Source: Batkoa obscura (lineage: Eukaryota > Entomophthoromycota > Entomophthoromycetes > Entomophthorales > Batkoaceae). Taken from it: a DNA stretch of 64,000 bases. The position numbers were made by a program, and so were the translations under genes. The number at the start of each line of letters is the position of its first letter. The first letter of the stretch is position 1. Shown piece by piece: positions 57,552 to 64,000 of this stretch. The notes below the pieces were generated by a model. The model did no database searches. It worked only from the letters and a program-made list of their open reading frames with translations, and was not told the origin of the DNA. The DNA is taken from NCBI GenBank assembly GCA_030770535.1, contig JASVEC010000067.1, positions 1 through 64,000 on the forward strand. The letters run 5' to 3'.

Positions 57552-59372
57552 TTAAATGTGGTAAACTTTGGCTTCAGGTAAAACTGACTCCCATTGAGTT
57601 TGAGTTTTAAGCCAATCAAATAAGATGTTATATATACAATTGCAATTGTCCGGCTTGCTATAATTCGAACAGTATTTGGCAATGCGTTTACGAACCATAC
57701 TTGCTTCGATTTTATCTCCAACCAAAATACCTTCGCTATTATACTCGTCATGAGTATAACATTTATTAACTCCTGAATATTTTTTAGGCGTTAAATTTAC
57801 ATTTGTGAATAATTTCGAAGCACTAATTAAAGGAGATTCCAACTTATTATAAGCAACTAATGGTGATACTAATCCTGAGACATAACGTGGTGAGGCTAAG
57901 GTTCCAAGAGCCCAGCCCAATAAAAGATATATAACATAATCTGGAAAGTAACCGTTGGTGACAGCATCAACCCATACTGCAATTGGACAAAAACCTTCAC
58001 GACGTAAAATATAGGCGATATTTAATCCATCACCGGTTACATTATCATCCACTTCTTGCCACAAATCATGCGATAATGTAACCAAGATCCCGATCAAATT
58101 GATAGATTCTACATCATCACTTAATTCAGGATGATTAAATGCTAAAGCACAAGCGATTCCGAAGCCACCAGATACCGATGACCTTAAAAATGCAGTCCCA
58201 GGAGTATTTAATAACTCTTGGGTTAATTCAGTTGACCTGCCACCGACAAATTTACGCATTAAGATAGACAATATTTGTGGAGACCATAATAGTTTATCTG
58301 CATTTGTTATTTTTTTTAGTTTTTCAAAGCAAAGATTGGTACTAATCCAACCTGCATAAAAGTGAATAAAATCAGTAGTACCATAAACTGTGTTTGCTTC
58401 TTGAGCAGTATATAGGATCCAAATGGAAGATAAAAAGTCAATGATACTCATATCGCAATTACGAAATGCTAATACAGAAAAGGGATATGTGGCGTCAAAT
58501 AAATCACTGTCTTTAAGAATTTTAAAGCAATAGTTGTCACCTATATATGAATCAAAATATGTCATCTCTTTAACTCTCTTTTTCTTTTTAGTGCGAGATT
58601 CATCACCGTCCTTTGGCAATTTACCTAAACTGCCTTGGACCAAAGAGGCTAAGATTACTAATCGATTTATTTTACCACCTACTATGCTGCCTGATATTTC
58701 ATAAAGGTACTCAATCTGTCTCTTATAGTTATTAAGATCAAACCTGGCGTTGACTAATGACAAATCGGATGATGATATATTATTTTTATACGTAATATAG
58801 CTATCATCATCAATAAACACGCTTTTCAAAAGCTTATCAATTGGGATATCCCAACTCGAGGTACTGTCATTAAGAGTGGATTGCATTAATAAAGGCAATG
58901 CATCAGCTTCAATAGTTGAGACAACGAAACTCAAAAAGGCATCTGGATTGCTACCTTCGTTTCTTGACAGCATTGAGACATTATTTTCATCGTAATGATT
59001 CCTGGTAATCATAAAATGATATCTCACCAACCATTTTAGCCTATTTTCGCTCCAAGACAACGATTTCCATGGATATTCTTCCCTTATCAATTCCAATTCA
59101 TTCAGATTGATCCCGCCACATGTCTTTAAATGGTTTAAGATGTTACTAAAGGCACATGATTTATCTTTTTCTGAGTATAAACAGCACTTGTTACAAGAAA
59201 CTTTAGGAAATACCCTGTTTAATTGTATCATCTCATGATCGCTCAAACTTTGTAAATTGGTGGCATTGATAGTTAATATGTTACTGCCATTATAACTCAA
59301 ATAGGCGGTAGTCAAATTCTGGTTATTATTTCTGGACTTTAGATGTGGTGCTTCGATAATCCCGTTTAGCAT
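57552..59372 (-). CDS. Unknown 606 aa protein with C2HC motif, IR2 right copy
   Basis: Paralogue of 42183-44006. The C2HC motif is kept (Cys60, Cys63, His81, Cys85), as are YPWK[TS]LSWSENRLKWL and the KKKKRVKEM stretch. The first two thirds have diverged strongly, with changes spread evenly along the protein and no frame damage, so both copies have been under constraint. From about residue 408 to 596 it is identical to the left copy. Function is unknown. A zinc-dependent nucleic-acid or protein-binding role is only a guess from the C2HC. Confidence 0.8.
   Translation of the reverse strand: MLNGIIEAPHLKSRNNNQNLTTAYLSYNGSNILTINATNLQSLSDHEMIQLNRVFPKVSCNKCCLYSEKDKSCAFSNILNHLKTCGGINLNELELIREEYPWKSLSWSENRLKWLVRYHFMITRNHYDENNVSMLSRNEGSNPDAFLSFVVSTIEADALPLLMQSTLNDSTSSWDIPIDKLLKSVFIDDDSYITYKNNISSSDLSLVNARFDLNNYKRQIEYLYEISGSIVGGKINRLVILASLVQGSLGKLPKDGDESRTKKKKRVKEMTYFDSYIGDNYCFKILKDSDLFDATYPFSVLAFRNCDMSIIDFLSSIWILYTAQEANTVYGTTDFIHFYAGWISTNLCFEKLKKITNADKLLWSPQILSILMRKFVGGRSTELTQELLNTPGTAFLRSSVSGGFGIACALAFNHPELSDDVESINLIGILVTLSHDLWQEVDDNVTGDGLNIAYILRREGFCPIAVWVDAVTNGYFPDYVIYLLLGWALGTLASPRYVSGLVSPLVAYNKLESPLISASKLFTNVNLTPKKYSGVNKCYTHDEYNSEGILVGDKIEASMVRKRIAKYCSNYSKPDNCNCIYNILFDWLKTQTQWESVLPEAKVYHI
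57587..58151. repeat. 565-bp identical tract, right side
   Basis: DNA identical to 43407-43971 (inverted) where I compared it, bordered abruptly by clearly diverged coding sequence. This is the signature of gene conversion. Confidence 0.85.
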
Positions 59373-60220
59373 TTTAAACTTAAAAATTTTTTTAAAAAAA
59401 CAAACAAAGCTGATATTTATATTACGTAGAATAAGGTTCGTTAGTGATAAAAAAAATCCTTTTTGAGTTAGGATAAAAGTGGAGATAAAATTATTCTTTG
59501 AGTACAGTTATGAAAAGAAGTAATGAAATAAACTCAATTAATAATAATAATAGGATTTAGTTTAGTCTAAAAATTGATATAATATTTAATTCTAGTTAAC
59601 TATATTTATATTATTCTATATTTGCGGATCTACAATATCATCCTCTCGATTTGGGGTAGTTCATTGATTAAGTTGGTCAATATGATATTGATCGAATAAG
59701 TTATAGATGTTGAATGATATTTTAATTTAACATATTTTATATTAAAACAATATTTAATAAAATGAAAATCAACGTAGGGATAAAATGATGATGGAATAAA
59801 ATAAGTTAAACAGCATATTTTCTCCACCCGTTTTTAAACCCAAATTGAAAATTCCTCCCTTATGAAATTTAATTTAAAATTTAAATAGGGATATTAACAA
59901 ATCATTATAAGTTTACCTTACATTCGTTCTATCCTTTACTCCTTAAAATTCAATTTATTTGAAATAGATTTAAGTATGATTTACTTTATGATCTTATTAT
60001 CGATATATAATTTGATATATATAATTTTTATTTTTTTTACCATTTATAATAAGTTTTGAATTTAAATTGATGATTCTTAATTTTAAATTGTGTTACACTT
60101 AGTATTTACCACAATTACTCCATTTAATAAAACAAAATTAAAATTATAAAAAAGCTGAGTCTAAATGAAAACTTATTTTTATTTCATGACATGGGTTAAT
60201 TAACTTATTTTTAACTATAA
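59373..60220. other. Gene-free AT-rich stretch
   Basis: Nothing recognised outside the IR2 cluster up to MITE-like element 17. Confidence 0.5.
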
Positions 60221-60318
60221 GGGGATGTTTTTTTGGCTTAATCACTTTTTCCATCTTTTGAGCGTTGTTTGAGCGGAAAGATTGTTAGTAAAATTCTTAA
60301 GCAAAAAAATATATCCCC
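60221..60318 (-). mobile_element. MITE-like element 17
   Basis: GGGGATGTTTTTTTGGCTT ... ATATATCCCC with ATAA/ATAT flanks. It is close to the family consensus. Confidence 0.9.
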
Positions 60319-61804
60319 ATATATTTACAATAATAAATCTAGTAATAAAAATAAGTTATAATATAACAGTATTGTTCCTACTTTACAAGTACATCCTATT
60401 TTAATCTTTGGTCCTTTATAGCCATCATCTCTGTGTTGAGTTATTAGTTTTTAACTATTAGTATGTATAAACAACTAAACAATAAACAAAGTTATTTAAA
60501 TAATTATATATTATCAATATTGATTCTAGATTTAATTAAATTAAATTAACTTCTGAATTTGTAAAAATAGTAAGCTTATTCAAACTATGAAATTAAGTTG
60601 GCATTTTAATGTACAATAATCACTTAGGAATTACTTAAAGTTGATTGGCTGAATCTGTTATGAAACCCTCTAAACCCGACCTTTTCTAGAAGTATATTCC
60701 ATTATAAAGACAGTAGTAAGTTTAAGTTACAACTTGCAGCTTTTAAAATTATTGTGTTTAATTTAATTTTATGGTTAAACTGCTTATTTTTAAAATAATA
60801 AATAACCACTGAACTATACAAGCCTAAAGTTAATTTTATAGGTTTTTAAAGCATTTGTAATTTATGCTACTAATGAGTTTATTTGATATACTATAGATCC
60901 TTAAAAAATTCTTATTTAGAATTCTTTTTAAAGTTGTTATCATAAGAACAGTTTTAAAAAATCAAATGTACTAAGCAAAATACTTTTTTAATATCCTTTT
61001 AGCGCGTTAATTTATGTTTGAACAAGTTCAATAACAGTTAAAATTAAAAAGTTTCCAGTTTAATTTTAGGTTTAAGTTTCAAAATCTACATACAAATCTA
61101 TTTTTTGGTTAATCATTTGTCCATTTTTATGTGACGTAAAATTTAAAAATTATTTATCAAGTACTGAATAATAAAACATTCACATATGTCATATTCGATA
61201 TCAAATATAAAGAAACCTATTTTCATAGCGTTTATATTTAATCTAAGATGATTTTAAGGGACTAAAATAGGAAAAAAGTTTATCCTTAGGATCAAGTTAG
61301 CTTATTTTGAAAATGATAATACAAGAACTAATTCAGCAAAATTAAAAAGGGGCATTTATTCATAAAATTAACAAATTAATTAGCTAACGTAAATTTGAAC
61401 TTATGAGCAAGTATAAGGGCAAGAATCATTTACTCTCAGCTATTAAGAAACAAGGAAAAATTGTCTATGACTGGGTAAATGACTCCTATACTTATATTTA
61501 CTTAAATTTAAATCTATGTTATTTAATTGAAAAATATTTTTAATAAATGTATTATTAAAACATTTGCCCTTCTGAGTTCAGGACTCAAAAAATGAAACGT
61601 ATTGTTAGAATAATAATGTTTAATAAGTGTATTTTTGTTATTTATTTTTAAACTCAAAACTTTTATTATATTATTTTTAAAAAGTTTACAACAGAATTGG
61701 TTTCTTGTGTATTTTTTATTATAGATAATGTTAAAATATTTACTTAATAAACTTAAGGTTTTTAGTATATCATAGCAACTTTATATATCAAGTACCTCAA
61801 CAAT
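60319..61804. other. Gene-free AT-rich stretch
   Basis: Nothing recognised. Confidence 0.5.
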
Positions 61805-61904
61805 GTACTTTTATTTTTTTAAGCTTCATCATTTTTTCCATTTTTTAAGCGCTATTTAGTGGAAAAATTGTTAGTAAAATTCTTAAACATAAAAATACAT
61901 CTCC
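61805..61904 (-). mobile_element. MITE-like element 18
   Basis: The core TTCATCATTTTTTCCATTTTTTAAGCGCTATTTAGTGG and the right end ATACATCTCC match the family. The left end is decayed. Confidence 0.8.
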
Positions 61905-62280
61905 AACTTATAACATATTTGTTTGAAAAAACTACATCATTCAAATATTTATTATGTAAATAGTCATAGAGCAACTTGTAATTAGGTGTCTTTTATCGCT
62001 TTTGATTTGTAGCTTAAAAAAATTTAATAGGAATATAAGAACTTCAGATTTTAATATAGCTTAAGTTCATATTAAAAGATTTCAACTAAAAACTAAAAAC
62101 AATGAAAAACTTTTAACTGCAACCTCCTCTAATTTATTAAAAACAGCTAATATGTTAACTTGTAGAATAGTAAAAGTAATTTGAAAGGCTTCTCAGTTTC
62201 TTGGTCTTTATTACAAAAAAATATTATTGAAGCAAATTGAGTATAAGTGCTATATTTTTATTAAATAAGTATTAGATTAT

Positions 62281-62550
62281 TCTCCCCTTTCTAATTAACT
62301 CTTTCTAAAGCTCTTATCCTCTCAACCGATTCATAGGCCTTACACAAAAGCTACACAGCTTTGCAATCTTACCCGCCTGCGAGAATAACCCCCAACTCGA
62401 CCCCCATCCTCCTACTTATTATTTGGGACTCCATCTGAAGAACAGAGATCAAATAGATTTCATTTTATCTTCCTAATCCTTCTAAAGGTCAACAAGCTTT
62501 GGACTTGCTTCCTATCTTGCCAAGTGGTTCCTCTTAATAGCTTAATCCCT
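62281..62550. other. C-rich compositional island
   Basis: About 270 bp clearly richer in C (plus strand) than the surrounding AT-rich DNA, with CCCCCAACTCGACCCCCATCC-like runs. There is no open frame, tRNA cloverleaf or recognised structural RNA. It could be an uncharacterised ncRNA gene (purine-rich if read on the minus strand) or foreign DNA. Confidence 0.4.
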
Positions 62551-63144
62551 TAAATTTACTAATTTGAGTATTTTATCTTAGTAAATAAAACACTTAGGGC
62601 CTCAGTCTTTCAAGAGCAAAAAAAAAATGATGAATATTTTCAATAATTTCTTGGCACTTTGCTCACTATCAAAGTCATCACTTGTTTAAATGGAGTATTA
62701 GATTAAAAGTAAGATATTTTTAGAAATTGTAAAATAAAGTTTTAAAGGGCAAACATCTTTTTGAAACGAACAAGTATTAAGTTTATTATTACGAGAGGAG
62801 GTCAAAAAATTCTCACTCATATCTTCTTTGATCCACCCATTTTAGAACTTTTTGACCTCCCCACATATTATTTTGGTAAAAATGGTAGAAGAATTGATAT
62901 TAATTTTAAAAAAAATAAAAGCGAATTTCAACTCTAATTTTAAAAAAACATGGGACAAAAACTATATGCTTTTTCCATTAATTATTTCAATTTTATTTAC
63001 TAGCCAAAATTCAAATAAAAGAAGGAAATAGCCATTATAAAGCAATACAAATGTCCCCTTATTAAGCTACTCGAGCTATAATTATCAAACACTTGACGAC
63101 TAAAGTGATTTTAGCTTTAATAGCGAATAAATAATAACCTGATT
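62551..63144. other. Intergenic with a 12-bp stem hairpin
   Basis: Contains a perfect inverted repeat, GGAGGTCAAAAA (62797-62808) and TTTTTGACCTCC (62849-62860), with a 40-bp loop. No gene was recognised. Confidence 0.6.
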
Positions 63145-63576
63145 TTACCTCATCGTTTTTATAGTTAAAGAAGCGGTACTGATGCTATTACTGCTCTCAG
63201 TCTCTGTTTCTGTTGAACTAGAACTTGAAGAAGTTTTAGCTTTCGGAGAAGTTTTAGTTAAAGTTTTAGTTGCTGAAGGCGTTAGTTTACTTGACTTGAT
63301 AGATTGAGAAGAACTAGTAGCTTTAGAATCAGAGTGTTGCGTTTCCTTTGGTTTACTAGTAATTGTTGATGTAGACTTAGTGGATTTAGGCTTGGGCTGA
63401 AATGCGGTAGAAAAAAACTGATCAACATCTGAAATTGCAGAGTCAATACCATCAACAAAGTCCTTAAAGATGGAAGACTTTATATGTGGTTGAGTGGACT
63501 CAGACAAGTATGATGTTAAAAACATGAATAATAAGAAGTAGAATAGAAAATTAAGCTTCATCTGTTTTGATGTCAA
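63145..63576 (-). CDS. Secreted Ser/Thr-rich protein (143 aa or first exon)
   Basis: A basic start (MTSKQMK) and hydrophobic core (LNFLFYFLLFMFLTSYL) form a signal peptide, or a signal anchor. A short folded-looking stretch follows (KDFVDGIDSAISDVDQFFSTAF), then ~80 residues of Ser/Thr/Lys-rich, probably O-mannosylated linker. No GPI tail is present before the stop. The last codons overlap an AGGTAAAA donor-like site, so a further exon carrying a GPI signal is possible. Its architecture resembles the Ser-rich protein at 994-1410. Confidence 0.6.
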   Translation of the reverse strand: MTSKQMKLNFLFYFLLFMFLTSYLSESTQPHIKSSIFKDFVDGIDSAISDVDQFFSTAFQPKPKSTKSTSTITSKPKETQHSDSKATSSSQSIKSSKLTPSATKTLTKTSPKAKTSSSSSSTETETESSNSISTASLTIKTMR

Positions 63577-63892
63577 TGTGAATAAAACCTTAAGGAAATA
63601 AAAGTAGTATAAAAAATCGTTTTATCTTTTTCATTAATATCACCTGATTTTGTAAACTTTTGGATGATTTTATATTATTCAGTTAATAAACTGTTTTCTC
63701 ACCTTTATATTTTTTATTAGTTTATATATTATTTGCTTAATCTTTCTTTTTTTTTAAATATTAAAATTAATTTTATAATTGTACACATAATACCCTGCAT
63801 GATATTAAATATTTAAAATATCTATTCAAACTGAAAAAGTACAAAATCAATAAATTTAAAACTTTTCATTCATTGTTGGCTAAATCTAAAAA
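63577..63892. promoter_or_regulatory. Divergent promoter region
   Basis: 316 bp between the Ser/Thr-rich gene (minus) and the partial gene starting at 63893 (plus). AT-rich, with no specific site identified. Confidence 0.4.
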
Positions 63893-64000
63893 ATGGAAAA
63901 TGAAAACACTAATATAAGCCACCTCAACCCAGCCGAATCCAAGCCACGATTTGAAACCTTACAACAAGAACTTGTCAATATAAGCTTAGGAACCACAACC
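63893..64000 (+). CDS. Start of an unidentified gene, cut by the window edge
   Basis: Open frame of 36 codons from an ATG in an A-rich context, running off the end (begins MENENTNISHLNPAESKPRF). The codons CAC, CTC, AAC, CCA, GCC, TCC and ACC are unusually C-rich for this window, which supports real coding sequence. The translated part is hydrophilic with no signal peptide, and no family is recognisable from so little. Confidence 0.55.
   Translation, partial: MENENTNISHLNPAESKPRFETLQQELVNISLGTTT

Larger units (their letters stand above)
42183..59372. repeat. IR2: mirrored four-gene cluster (17.2 kb)
   Basis: Four gene pairs are arranged symmetrically about ~50470: the 606-607 aa C2HC protein, the reductase, the His/Lys-rich secreted protein and the F-box-like protein. 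Similarity is perfect in the inner 3.56 kb of each arm. It falls outward (reductase ~90% protein identity) and is patchy in the outermost pair. Confidence 0.9.

Overview
The window is nuclear DNA from a very AT-rich fungus, most likely a yeast-like ascomycete. The gene content points there: a Gas/Phr-type GH72 glucanosyltransferase with a GPI tail, a Pho85-type PSTAIRE kinase, a membrane-anchored P450, a Gre2-like reductase, a Rho-like GTPase with a CaaX box, and many small secreted or GPI-type Ser/Thr-, Pro- or His-rich proteins. Five gene models carry GT-AG introns of only about 46-74 nt, so it is not a typical intron-poor Saccharomyces relative. The species cannot be named from this sequence. 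Gene density is low, with long gene-free AT-rich stretches.

Layout. 0-14 kb holds single-copy genes: a Ser-rich GPI-type protein (994-1410), a protein with a distinctive C-terminal tail (2632-3177), a diverged 0.8 kb direct duplication, a six-exon Ser/Thr kinase (5710-6984), a Pho85-like CDK (7927-8811), a secreted repeat protein with eight dibasic processing sites (10108-10788) and the GH72 enzyme (12103-13602). 16.8-29.1 kb is a mosaic inverted repeat (IR1). Each arm carries two small genes of the same C-terminal-tail family, and the 6 kb loop carries a three-exon P450. 29-38 kb is mostly non-coding and rich in ~100 bp MITE-like elements. It also has one of two solo-LTR-like fossils, two secreted proteins, and a four-exon atypical Rho-like GTPase.

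42.2-59.4 kb is the most striking region: a mirrored four-gene cluster (IR2). Each arm has, from the outside in, a 606-607 aa protein with a C2HC motif, a three-exon reductase, a secreted His/Lys-rich protein and an F-box-like/LRR protein. The inner 3.56 kb arms (46836-50394 and 50547-54105) appear identical and are separated by only 152 bp. The outer parts are diverged, but an abrupt identical patch of about 565 bp lies inside the outermost gene pair, which points to ongoing gene conversion. 59.4-63.1 kb is gene-free apart from two MITEs and a C-rich island. The window ends with a secreted Ser/Thr-rich protein and the start of an unidentified gene.

Recurring themes are secreted or surface proteins with internal repeats, mosaic inverted duplications, and an apparently novel MITE family with 4-bp AT-rich target duplications. 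One MITE is present in one IR1 arm and absent at the matching site of the other.
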